From contig JAHDKI010000018.1 in NCBI GenBank assembly GCA_018436925.1, positions 1 through 56,501 on the forward strand: a stretch of DNA of 56,501 nt. The letters run 5' to 3'. Position numbers and translations under genes: made by a program. A model generated the notes under the pieces. That model was not told the origin of the DNA. It saw only the letters and a list, made by a program, of their open reading frames with translations, and did no database searches. Source of the DNA: Syntrophaceae bacterium. Its GTDB lineage: Bacteria; Desulfobacterota; Syntrophia; Syntrophales; Smithellaceae. This document shows, piece by piece, positions 1-7,061 of the stretch; positions within the stretch are counted from its first letter, which is position 1; the number at the start of each line of letters is the position of its first letter.

Positions 1-159
1 CTGGGACGCAAAAAACGACACCGGATTGTCGATGGCGGTGTTGACTTTTTTGCCCGTGGAAAGACGGCTTTGTGTGCGGTTTAAGAGATTGACGGTGTCC
101 TGCAGGGCCAGAAGGTTGGCCCGCATCCCCGCGGTTAATGATACGTCGTTAATAGCCAT
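1..159 (-). CDS. fliC: Flagellin, N-terminal part (runs off left edge)
   Basis: The 53 visible codons encode the conserved flagellin N-terminal D0/D1 region. It contains the pattern LSTGKKVNTAIDNP followed by ..FFAS, the usual signature of bacterial flagellins, which assemble into the extracellular filament after export by the flagellar type III system. The start ATG (157-159) follows a good Shine-Dalgarno (AAAGGAG) about 7 bases upstream. The rest of the gene lies outside the window, so length and the C-terminal D0 domain cannot be checked. A sigma-28-like promoter sits about 135 bases upstream on the same strand, as expected for a late flagellar gene. fliC is used in the generic sense; it could be one of several flagellin paralogues. 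Confidence 0.88.
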   Translation of the reverse strand, partial: MAINDVSLTAGMRANLLALQDTVNLLNRTQSRLSTGKKVNTAIDNPVSFFASQ

Positions 160-187
160 AATGTTTCTCCTTTTCTAGGTTTGATTG

Positions 188-229
188 ACCGACCATTCTG
201 GTCGGTGTTGTAGCCGATGGCATTCGGCT
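188..229 (-). promoter_or_regulatory. Two hairpins in the flagellin 5' leader
   Basis: Two perfect inverted repeats lie between the sigma-28-like promoter and the flagellin start. One is an 8-bp stem with a 3-base loop (188-195 with 199-206); the other is a 6-bp stem with a 6-base loop (212-217 with 224-229). Both fall inside the predicted untranslated leader of about 130 bases. They may stabilise the message or serve post-transcriptional control, which is common for flagellin mRNAs; the role is inferred. Confidence 0.45.
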
Positions 230-294
230 GACTACGCGATTTTTTGTTTTCTTTGCCACCTCCTTTTCGAACGTTATTTTTCGCTTTAAACCCA

Positions 295-321
295 TTATCG
301 GAGATGTCATACAAAACTTTA
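295..321 (-). promoter_or_regulatory. Sigma-28 (FliA) promoter for flagellin
   Basis: On the minus strand the sequence is TAAAGTTT, 11 bases, then TCCGATAA. This matches the FliA consensus TAAAGTTT-N11-GCCGATAA at 15 of 16 positions with the exact spacing. Transcription would start near 288 and run into the flagellin gene. Confidence 0.85.
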
Positions 322-401
322 GGCCTTTTTTGCCGAATCTGTAAAACCATCTTCTTTTTAAACACATAGGATTGCGGACCCGGGACGCTCACAGATAATC
401 C

Positions 402-429
402 TTAAGTTTCTTTCGTCCCTTTCCGATAT
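402..429 (+). promoter_or_regulatory. Sigma-28-like promoter for the TPR gene
   Basis: TTAAGTTT, 12 bases, then TCCGATAT: a FliA-like site with one mismatch in the -35 part, two in the -10 part, and a spacer one base longer than consensus. It points at the TPR gene and would give a leader of roughly 27 bases. It is divergent from the flagellin promoter 80 bases away. Confidence 0.55.
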
Positions 430-462
430 TGGTTTCAACTGTAAACGAGCGGGAGAGTTTTC

Positions 463-1665
463 ATGATTTCATACGGCATATCCTCAGACGGCATTGACGC
501 TTTGTTTGGGGCCACCCTGGCCAACACCCAAGCCAATTTTGACAACCTTTCATCCACGGTTTTGGGGCAGGGAATCGATTTTTTCCAGGCGGGAAAATAT
601 GATCAGGCCATCAATGCGTTCAGGCGGTCGGCCGCTCTATCTCCTTTTTCAGACAACGCCGCAAAATCCTACGATTACATCGGTCAGGCCTACTTAAGAC
701 AGGACAACACGGATCAGGCCGTCAAGACGTATCAGGAAGCCATTCGCATTTATCCGAACCGTCCGGAATTCCATCGTGCCCTGGGCGATATTTACATGCG
801 GCAGGAAAATTCCGAAGACGCCCTCAAAGCCTATGAAACCGCCGTCAAATTCGACGGGGAAGACGCGGAAGCGCGTTATTCTCTGGGGCAGGCCTATCTG
901 ACGGCCGGAGAAACCCTCAAGGCGAAAGAGCAGTTCAGCAAAGTGGTTCAGCTCACTCCGACGAGCGCAGCCGGTTATTATGGTCTGGGACAGGCGGCGC
1001 GCGCCTCCGGAGAAATGGATGAAGCCGTCACGCAACTTACCCGGGCCATTCGGGTCAATCGAAATTTTGAGATTGCCTATATCGAGTTAGGCTCCGCCTA
1101 CGCGGATATGGGAGACTTTCAAAAAGCCCAGGATCAGCTTGCGATCCTGACGGTAAAAAATTCCGATAAAGCCACCGAGCTGCAAAACTACATCGCCCAG
1201 GCGGCGCAGCCCCAGATGCTTACCGCCACCAGCGCCGGAGGATTCAACGCGGGACTTGGCCCTCAAACCGACGTAGCGGATTTAAGCTCCACCCTGGAAA
1301 CCGCCGGAAACGCAAAGCTGTTTTCCATGAGCTTCGCTTTTACCAAAGACATGGACGAAGGCTCCATTACAGATCCCTACAATTGGAAAATATCCCGGGC
1401 CACCATTCGCGATAACGGCGGCGTATACAACTACGGCCTGACACCTTCCTCAAAGGAAGCCGTCATTCTTCCCAAGCCCGCCTACGTCACCTATAATACG
1501 GAAACCAATACGGCCACGGTCTATTTCTGGATATCTCAAAACGCGACCGCCGACGCCACCATCGACCCGGAGCACATCGTCTTTAAATTCTCCGGCACCG
1601 ACGCCTACGGCAAAGCGATGGACCCCTCCGCCGACGAATACAGCGGCTTTCGCGGCATCGCATAA
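463..1665 (+). CDS. TPR-repeat protein divergent from flagellin
   Basis: A 400-residue protein with about five to six consecutive tetratricopeptide repeats (roughly residues 30-235, with the spaced G-x-x-Y/A-x-x-x-G-x-x-x-x-A pattern). A Ser/Thr/Ala-rich linker follows, then a beta-rich C-terminal segment (about 282-395) reminiscent of an Ig-like or filament-associated domain. No signal peptide or membrane segment is visible; the N-terminus (MISYGISSDGIDALFG) instead resembles a flagellar-type secretion N-terminus, which is speculative. The start at 463 follows GGGAGAG. The gene is head-to-head with flagellin and has its own FliA-like promoter, so it is probably made with late flagellar proteins. 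The exact function is not recognised; chaperone, cap/filament accessory or surface protein are options. Confidence 0.8.
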   Translation: MISYGISSDGIDALFGATLANTQANFDNLSSTVLGQGIDFFQAGKYDQAINAFRRSAALSPFSDNAAKSYDYIGQAYLRQDNTDQAVKTYQEAIRIYPNRPEFHRALGDIYMRQENSEDALKAYETAVKFDGEDAEARYSLGQAYLTAGETLKAKEQFSKVVQLTPTSAAGYYGLGQAARASGEMDEAVTQLTRAIRVNRNFEIAYIELGSAYADMGDFQKAQDQLAILTVKNSDKATELQNYIAQAAQPQMLTATSAGGFNAGLGPQTDVADLSSTLETAGNAKLFSMSFAFTKDMDEGSITDPYNWKISRATIRDNGGVYNYGLTPSSKEAVILPKPAYVTYNTETNTATVYFWISQNATADATIDPEHIVFKFSGTDAYGKAMDPSADEYSGFRGIA

Positions 1666-1751
1666 ACCGCACGAATCAATTTCATCTTTACAAATCAAGC
1701 TGTTCCTGATTAATGTCAGACATAAATCCCTTTTTCTTGAGGAGTTCGTTT

Positions 1752-2714
1752 ATGACACAAACGGCGTTCCCGCAGGTTGATTATGACATCGTGATTATCG
1801 GCGGAGGCCCGGCCGGGTATACCGCCGGCATCTACGCAGCACGCGCGGCGCTCAAAACCCTGCTTGTCGAAGGCGCGGGCACGGTCAGCCAGATCACGAT
1901 TACGGATATCATTGAAAATTATCCCGGCATCCCCGACGGCATCGGTGGATTCGAGCTGATGCAGCTTTTTAAAAAACAGGCCGAAAAGTTCGGTTTGGAG
2001 ATTGCGCCCAAAGATGTGGTGTCGGTTTCCAGAGTTTCCGAAAATCCCGTAACCTGGGAAGTCTCCACCGCCGACCGATCCTACAAAACCCTAAGCCTCA
2101 TCATCGCGACCGGCGCCATGTGGAGAAGTCTGGGCGTTCCCGGAGAAGCCGAGTTTGCCGGAAAAGGCGTCTCCTATTGCGCGACCTGCGACGGACCTTT
2201 CTACCGCAACCGCCATGTGGTGGTGGTGGGCGGCGGCGACACGGCGATTCAGGAAGCGCTGTTTCTGACGCATTTCGCCGATAAAGTCACCGTCATTCAC
2301 CGGCGTGACCGTCTGCGCGCGGCAGGCATGCTGCAAAAACGCGCGTTTGCCGAAAAGAAAATCGAGTTTGTCTGGAATTCGGTCGTGGAGGAAATTTCCG
2401 GCTCCGATTTCGTGACCGGCGTTAAAGTCAAAAACGTCCAGACCGGCGAGGCCTCCAACCTGCCGGCCGACGGCGCCTTCATTTTTGTGGGCCGCCTGCC
2501 CTATACAGATCTTTTCAAAGGACTGATCGATCTGGACAAGACCGGCTTTATTCTCACGGACGAAAATCTGAAAACCAGCGCTCCGGGCATTTTTGCGGCG
2601 GGCGATTGCCGCGCGAAACTCTTCCGCCAGGTCATCACGGCGGCAGGCGACGGCGCCAACGCCGTCCATGTCGCCGAGCTTTATGTCGAAGACCTCAAGG
2701 GGCAGACGTACTGA
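1752..2714 (+). CDS. trxB: Thioredoxin reductase
   Basis: A 320-residue flavoprotein that transfers electrons from NADPH to thioredoxin in the cytoplasm. Visible are the N-terminal FAD motif GGGPAG (residues 17-22), the redox pair C143-A-T-C146 followed by DG, the second nucleotide-binding motif GGGDTA with the NADPH-specific HRRDR segment, and a C-terminal AAGDCR FAD contact. Length is normal for the low-molecular-weight family. The ATG at 1752 is chosen because GAGGAG precedes it; an upstream ATG at 1713 would add 13 unrelated residues and lacks a ribosome site. The stop overlaps the start of lgt (TGATG), so the two are translationally coupled. It heads a redox- and envelope-related gene run. 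Confidence 0.95.
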   Translation: MTQTAFPQVDYDIVIIGGGPAGYTAGIYAARAALKTLLVEGAGTVSQITITDIIENYPGIPDGIGGFELMQLFKKQAEKFGLEIAPKDVVSVSRVSENPVTWEVSTADRSYKTLSLIIATGAMWRSLGVPGEAEFAGKGVSYCATCDGPFYRNRHVVVVGGGDTAIQEALFLTHFADKVTVIHRRDRLRAAGMLQKRAFAEKKIEFVWNSVVEEISGSDFVTGVKVKNVQTGEASNLPADGAFIFVGRLPYTDLFKGLIDLDKTGFILTDENLKTSAPGIFAAGDCRAKLFRQVITAAGDGANAVHVAELYVEDLKGQTY

Positions 2715-3580
2715 TGGATTCCTTGGTCTTTGCCTGGCAGCATTTGCCCTCAAACATCAGCCCGTCTCTTTTTTCGATCGGATCGTTTCAGCTGCGCTGG
2801 TACAGCCTGATGTATCTGGTCGCCTTCGCCGTTGTGTACGGATTGTTCTACTTTCGGATCAGGCGCAAAGAAATTCCTCTTAAGCTGGACGTTTTTCAGG
2901 ATTACCTCGTCTGGGCGATGATCGGCGTGATTGCCGGAGCGAGGCTCGGCTATGCGCTGTTTTACAATTTCGACTATTACCTGTCCCATCCGCTGGAAAT
3001 TATTCTGCCGTTTGATTTTTCTAACGGCATCCGCTTCGTGGGTCTAAGCGGAATGTCGTATCACGGCGGCCTGATCGGCGTGATTTTAGTGACGGTCTTT
3101 TTCTGCAGGAAAAAAGGCCTTCCTGTGTGGCAATTCGGCGACTGGATCTGCGCAGCCGCACCGCTTGGCTATCTGTTCGGCAGGCTCGGCAATTTCATCA
3201 ACGGAGAGCTCTGGGGACGCGCCACAACAATGCCGTGGGGCATGTTTTTTCCGCTGGATGGCGCGCAGACGCTTCGTCACCCGTCACAGCTTTATGAAGC
3301 CTTCTTCGAGGGCCTGTTTTTGTTTTCCGTCTTGTGGCTGATCCGCAAGAAGAATCCTTTCCCCGGGTTTTCCGTCGGGCTGTACATTTTCGGCTATGGT
3401 CTGGTGCGGTTTTTTATCGAATTTTTCCGGGAGCCCGACGCGCATCTGGGGTTTGTTCTGGGTTTCAACACGATGGGCCAGGTTCTGTGCGTGGCGATGA
3501 TGCTCGCGGGAACGGCCATCGTGCTGTGGCGAAAAAAGTCCGGACAAGCAACCGTTAAAAAAAGGAGGTCTCATGGCTAA
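2714..3580 (+). CDS. lgt: Prolipoprotein diacylglyceryl transferase
   Basis: A 288-residue inner-membrane enzyme that moves diacylglycerol from phosphatidylglycerol to the lipobox cysteine of prolipoproteins, the first step of lipoprotein maturation. Diagnostic motifs are present in order: GMSYHGGLIG, the Lgt signature GRLGNFINGELWGR, RHPSQLYEA and FFIEFFREPD. About seven hydrophobic segments alternate with these loops. The start overlaps the trxB stop by one base. The last 8 bases overlap the next gene, whose ribosome site (AAAGGAGG) lies inside lgt. Lipoproteins with matching lipoboxes occur elsewhere in this window (18736, 37651). Confidence 0.96.
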   Translation: MDSLVFAWQHLPSNISPSLFSIGSFQLRWYSLMYLVAFAVVYGLFYFRIRRKEIPLKLDVFQDYLVWAMIGVIAGARLGYALFYNFDYYLSHPLEIILPFDFSNGIRFVGLSGMSYHGGLIGVILVTVFFCRKKGLPVWQFGDWICAAAPLGYLFGRLGNFINGELWGRATTMPWGMFFPLDGAQTLRHPSQLYEAFFEGLFLFSVLWLIRKKNPFPGFSVGLYIFGYGLVRFFIEFFREPDAHLGFVLGFNTMGQVLCVAMMLAGTAIVLWRKKSGQATVKKRRSHG

Positions 3581-4904
3581 GCGACTGGTTATTGTGGGCG
3601 GCGGCGCGGGCGGCGGATCCACGGCCGCTGAAGCGAAGCGCAACGATCCGTCGTTGCAAATCACCATGATCGAACAGGGGAAATTTGTCGCCTTTGCCGC
3701 CTGACCGATGCCGTATTACATCGGCGATGTAATTCAAGAACAAAGTAAGCTGATCGCGAGAACACCGGAAAAATTCCGCGACGGAGGCATTGACGTGATG
3801 GTGCAAAGCAAAGTAGCGGGCGTCGATCCGGCCGCCGGATCCGTCGAACTGGATAACGGCCGGCGTCTGGACTACGATTTTCTCATGATGGCCACAGGCG
3901 CCATGGCGTTTGTCCCGACCATGCCGGGTCTGGATCTGCCGGGCGTTTTTTCGCTGCGTAATCTTGAAGACGCCATCGCGATCAAATCCTGGCTTCAGGA
4001 TAAAAACGCCAAACGCGTTGTCATCATCGGCGGCGGGTTTATCGGCCTGGAAATGAGCGAAGCCCTTCACGCGGCCGGCATCGCCACGACGATCATTCAT
4101 AAAGATCCGCTTCCGGCCAACCGCTGGGACCCTGAACTTTCCCGCCTGATGCTCGAAGAACTTCAGGGCCGCAGTGTGGAGTTTGTCGCAAATGCCGCGG
4201 CGCAGAGCATTGAAAAGGGAAGCGCCGCGCCGCTTCGCGTCAAAACCAGCCTGGGCGATTTTGAAGGTGATCTGGTTCTTCTGGCCATCGGTGTTCGCCC
4301 CGACGCGACCCTGGCCAAAACCATCGGCCTGCGAATCGGCGCCACCGGCGCGATAGCCGTCGATTTCTCGCAGAAGACATCCATCGAAAATATTTACGCC
4401 GCCGGAGACTGTTGCGAATCGTTCCACAAGGTCAGCCGCCGCTGGGTCCATGTTCCATTGGGCGATGTGGCCAACAAGCAGGGCAGAACGGCCGGGCGCA
4501 ATATCGGAGGCCGGCCGATGCTTTTTGACGGCATTGTCGGCGCGCAGTCGTTCCGTCTTTTTACTCTGGAGTGCGCCGCAACCGGTCTTTCGGAAAAAGA
4601 AGCGCTTGCCGCCGGTTTTTCACCGGTGTCGAACATCACCTGGGGAAGCGCCATGGCGCCGTCGCTCGGCATGCGGAAACTCGGGCTGAAACTGACGGCA
4701 GACCGCTCGACCGGCAGACTTTTAGGCGCGCAGGCCGTAGGCATAGCCGGCGCGGTGGGCCGGATCAACGCGCTTTCCGTCGCGTTGTGGAGCGGACTCG
4801 ACCTCGACCAGATCGGTTATCTGGATATGGCCTATTCGCCGCCTTTCAGCCCCGCCTGGGACATCATTCACAACGCCGCGCAGGCGCTGGCCCGTTCGCT
4901 TTGA
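3573..4904 (+). CDS. NADH oxidase/CoA-disulfide reductase-type flavoprotein, probable selenoprotein (Sec44)
   Basis: Read through an in-frame TGA at 3702-3704 this gives a normal-length 443-residue class III pyridine nucleotide-disulfide oxidoreductase. In order it has an N-terminal FAD motif (VIVGGGAGG, residues 6-14), the redox-residue region, an NAD(P)-binding motif (VIIGGGFIGLEMSE, about 149-162), the FAD contact IYAAGDCCE, and a C-terminal dimerisation domain. The family (NADH oxidase, CoA-disulfide reductase, persulfide reductase) has a single redox cysteine near residue 43 in the context F-x-x-C-G-x-P-Y-Y-I. Here the context is FAA-TGA-PMPYYIGD, so TGA sits exactly at that cysteine (codon 44). 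A hairpin with SECIS geometry follows at once. The ATG at 3573 follows AAAGGAGG. Unlike a pseudogene, the frame is open on both sides and conserved throughout. The substrate (CoA disulfide, persulfide, oxygen) cannot be decided. selA/B/C/D are not in the window. Confidence 0.88.
3702..3733 (+). promoter_or_regulatory. In-frame UGA with SECIS-like hairpin
   Basis: After the TGA (3702-3704) and a 10-base gap there is a perfect 8-bp stem (3715-3722 with 3726-3733) capped by the loop GGC. The apical loop starts 18 bases after the UGA and its first two bases are G. Both features fit the bacterial SECIS model, in which the loop is about 16-37 bases from UGA with a G in the first two loop positions. 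A competing 6-bp pairing (3705-3710 with 3719-3724) also exists. Confidence 0.75.
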
Positions 4905-4921
4905 CAAGGACTTGACTTTCT

Positions 4922-5860
4922 ATGACACTATGGTGGGTGCTTTTCACAATCTTCATCCTGGCCATGCTGGCACTCGATCTGGGCGTCATCAACCGCAAGG
5001 CGCATGTCATCAAAATGAAAGAGGCGCTGGTGTGGACGGCTTTCTGGGTCAGTCTGTCTGTCGCATTCGGCATCGGCGTTTACTCCTTCTACGGCCATGC
5101 CAAGGCCATGGAATATTTTGCGGGCTATCTCATCGAATACTCGCTCAGTGTCGATAATCTGTTCGTTTTCATGCTCATTTTCAAATACTTCGGTGTGCCG
5201 CGCCAGCTTGAGCACAAAGCCCTGTTCTGGGGCATCCTGCTGGCGCTTGTGACGCGCGCTGTCTTTATTCTGGCGGGCGTCGCGCTCATCAATACCTTCC
5301 ACTGGATTATCTACGTTTTCGGCATTTTTCTGGTTTACACCGGCGTCAAGATGGCGCTCAACAAACAAACGGAAGTCCATCCCGACCGGAACATCGCCAT
5401 CCGGCTTTTGCGTTTTTTTGTGCCGGTTTCCGGCAGGTTTCGCGGCGCGAAATTTTTCGTCGTGAAAAAAGGCATCCGTTTCGCCACGCCGATGCTTGCG
5501 GTCGTGCTGGCCCTGGAAACCACGGACATCCTTTTTGCCATCGACTCGATTCCGGCGGTGCTGGCCATCACGAAAGATCCGTTCATTGTTTATACCTCCA
5601 ATGTCTTTGCCATTTTAGGGCTCCGCTCTCTGTTTTTCGCCATTTCCGGTCTGATGCAACTGTTCCACCTTTTGCACTACGGCCTGGCCGCCATTCTGAC
5701 CTTTGTGGGCGTCAAGATGCTGATTGAAGACTTCTTTCATATTCCGGTAACTGCGTCTTTAATTGTGATTGCCTCCGTTTTGGCGGCATCGATTATCAGC
5801 TCCATTATTTGGCCGGCCGAAAAGACGGATGAGGTTCCGCCGGTCGCGCTCAAGGAGTAG
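4922..5860 (+). CDS. TerC/Alx-family membrane protein
   Basis: A 312-residue polytopic inner-membrane protein of the TerC family, linked to metal-ion (Mn) homeostasis and tellurite resistance and proposed to load metal onto exported proteins. Seen directly are about eight to nine hydrophobic segments and the two family repeats with acidic membrane residues: EYSLSVDNLFVF near residue 72 and ETTDILFAIDSIPAVLA near residue 198. It starts 17 bases after the Sec flavoprotein gene with only a weak ribosome site. That gap leaves no room for the Mn riboswitch found upstream of some alx genes, so it is probably transcribed with its upstream neighbours. The precise substrate is unknown. Confidence 0.9.
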   Translation: MTLWWVLFTIFILAMLALDLGVINRKAHVIKMKEALVWTAFWVSLSVAFGIGVYSFYGHAKAMEYFAGYLIEYSLSVDNLFVFMLIFKYFGVPRQLEHKALFWGILLALVTRAVFILAGVALINTFHWIIYVFGIFLVYTGVKMALNKQTEVHPDRNIAIRLLRFFVPVSGRFRGAKFFVVKKGIRFATPMLAVVLALETTDILFAIDSIPAVLAITKDPFIVYTSNVFAILGLRSLFFAISGLMQLFHLLHYGLAAILTFVGVKMLIEDFFHIPVTASLIVIASVLAASIISSIIWPAEKTDEVPPVALKE

Positions 5861-5867
5861 ATCCGTT

Positions 5868-6653
5868 ATGGAAAGCGCAACGCTTTTCGCCTCACAGAAT
5901 CAACTCAAGACCTGGGCGAAACTTTCACAGGCGAAGTATCGCCGGGAAGAGGGCGCCTTTCTGGCTGAAGGCGTCAAGATCATTGGAGAACTCTTCAGAA
6001 GCAGACAACAGATCGAGGCGGTTGTCACCTTGCCGGAAAAGCGGAATTTATGGAAAGAAGCGGCCATTGCCGAAACCGTTCCCATTTACCAGACCTCGCG
6101 CGCCGATTTTAAAAAACTCAGCCAGGACAAAGAACCGGAAGGTATTCTGGCCGTGGTTCGCACACCGGAACCACCCGATCTGGCCGCGTTTCTGCGGCAC
6201 GCCGAAGGACATATCCTGGTCTGTCACGAAATTTCCAATCCTCAAAATCTGGGCGCCCTTTTACGCACGGCCTGGTGGTTCGGATTTTCCGGTATGATTC
6301 TGGGAAAAAAGTCGGTGGACTGGACACATCCCAAAGTCATCCGCGCGTCGATGGGGGCGGCTTTTCACCTGACGATCGTCGCCGATGTCGATTTGCTGTC
6401 GGCCGTTTTTGAAATTAAAAAGCATTATCGTCTGATCGGAAGCGATGTTCGAGAAGGGGACGCCCCAAAACAGGTCGAAAACAAAACGGCCTTGATCCTG
6501 GGCAGTGAAAGTCACGGCCTGCCAGAAGACCTGTTGAATCAGGCCGACTTGCGCTGGCGGATTCCCGGCGCGAACCGAGCCGAATCGCTAAGCCTTCCTC
6601 AGGCGGCCGCGATTTTGATGTATGAGATGACAAAAACAAGGGAACAAGGATAA
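5868..6653 (+). CDS. TrmH/SpoU-family RNA 2'-O-methyltransferase
   Basis: A 261-residue SPOUT-class methyltransferase that would transfer a methyl group from S-adenosylmethionine to a ribose of tRNA or rRNA. An N-terminal RNA-binding part (about 1-95, with FLAEGVKII typical of the substrate-binding domain) precedes the knotted catalytic domain. The three SpoU motifs are clear: NPQNLGALLRT near 123, ILGSESHGLP near 209 and ESLSLPQAAAI near 238. The ATG at 5868 lies 10 bases after AAGGAG, which overlaps the TerC stop. Closest in build to the RlmB/TsnR-like group; the modified nucleotide cannot be told. Confidence 0.92.
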   Translation: MESATLFASQNQLKTWAKLSQAKYRREEGAFLAEGVKIIGELFRSRQQIEAVVTLPEKRNLWKEAAIAETVPIYQTSRADFKKLSQDKEPEGILAVVRTPEPPDLAAFLRHAEGHILVCHEISNPQNLGALLRTAWWFGFSGMILGKKSVDWTHPKVIRASMGAAFHLTIVADVDLLSAVFEIKKHYRLIGSDVREGDAPKQVENKTALILGSESHGLPEDLLNQADLRWRIPGANRAESLSLPQAAAILMYEMTKTREQG

Positions 6654-6670
6654 AGGAGCAAGGTCAAGGA

Positions 6671-6994
6671 ATGTCTTTTATTCAGGTGATGACGACAACG
6701 GAAACAAGGCAACAGGCGCAGGCGATTGCCCGGCGTCTGGTGGAAGACAAACTGGCCGCTTGCGTTCAGATTTCTCAGGCCATCGAAAGCACGTATCTTT
6801 GGCAGGGTCGGATAGAGTGCTCGCAGGAGGTTCTTTGCGCCATTAAAACCCGTGAAGACCTGTTCCCGCAGGTGGAGGCCGTCATCAAAAAGATGCATCC
6901 CTATGAAACACCTGAAATCATCGCTCTGCCGATCGCAAAAGGAAGCAAAGACTACCTGCAATGGCTTGATGAGACGCTTTTGAAAACCGGTTGA
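6671..6994 (+). CDS. cutA: CutA1 divalent-cation tolerance protein
   Basis: A 107-residue small trimeric protein. It shows the CutA1 core: VMTT near the start, RRLVEDKLAACVQI (22-35), YLWQGRIE (about 43-50), AIKTREDLF and the C-terminal MHPYETPEIIALPI. CutA1 is linked to copper tolerance in enterobacteria but its biochemical role is unsettled. It starts 17 bases after the methyltransferase gene with AAAGGAG upstream, in the same probable operon. Length is exactly that of the family and no feature is missing. Confidence 0.95.
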   Translation: MSFIQVMTTTETRQQAQAIARRLVEDKLAACVQISQAIESTYLWQGRIECSQEVLCAIKTREDLFPQVEAVIKKMHPYETPEIIALPIAKGSKDYLQWLDETLLKTG

Positions 6995-7061
6995 AAAAAA
7001 TCGTGCAATAATTCCCCGTTTGTTTTAAGAAAATCATCCTCAATTTCTTTAAGGAGACCGT

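Noticed and set aside
3573..3704. Reading the NADH oxidase gene as a pseudogene or as starting at the internal ATG 3708
   Set aside because: Starting at 3708 would remove the FAD-binding motif and the redox residue. The upstream frame is intact, has a strong ribosome site, and the TGA sits exactly at the redox position with a SECIS-like hairpin.
4905..4921. A manganese (yybP-ykoY) riboswitch before the TerC gene
   Set aside because: Only 17 bases separate it from the preceding gene, too few for the aptamer, and no motif is seen.
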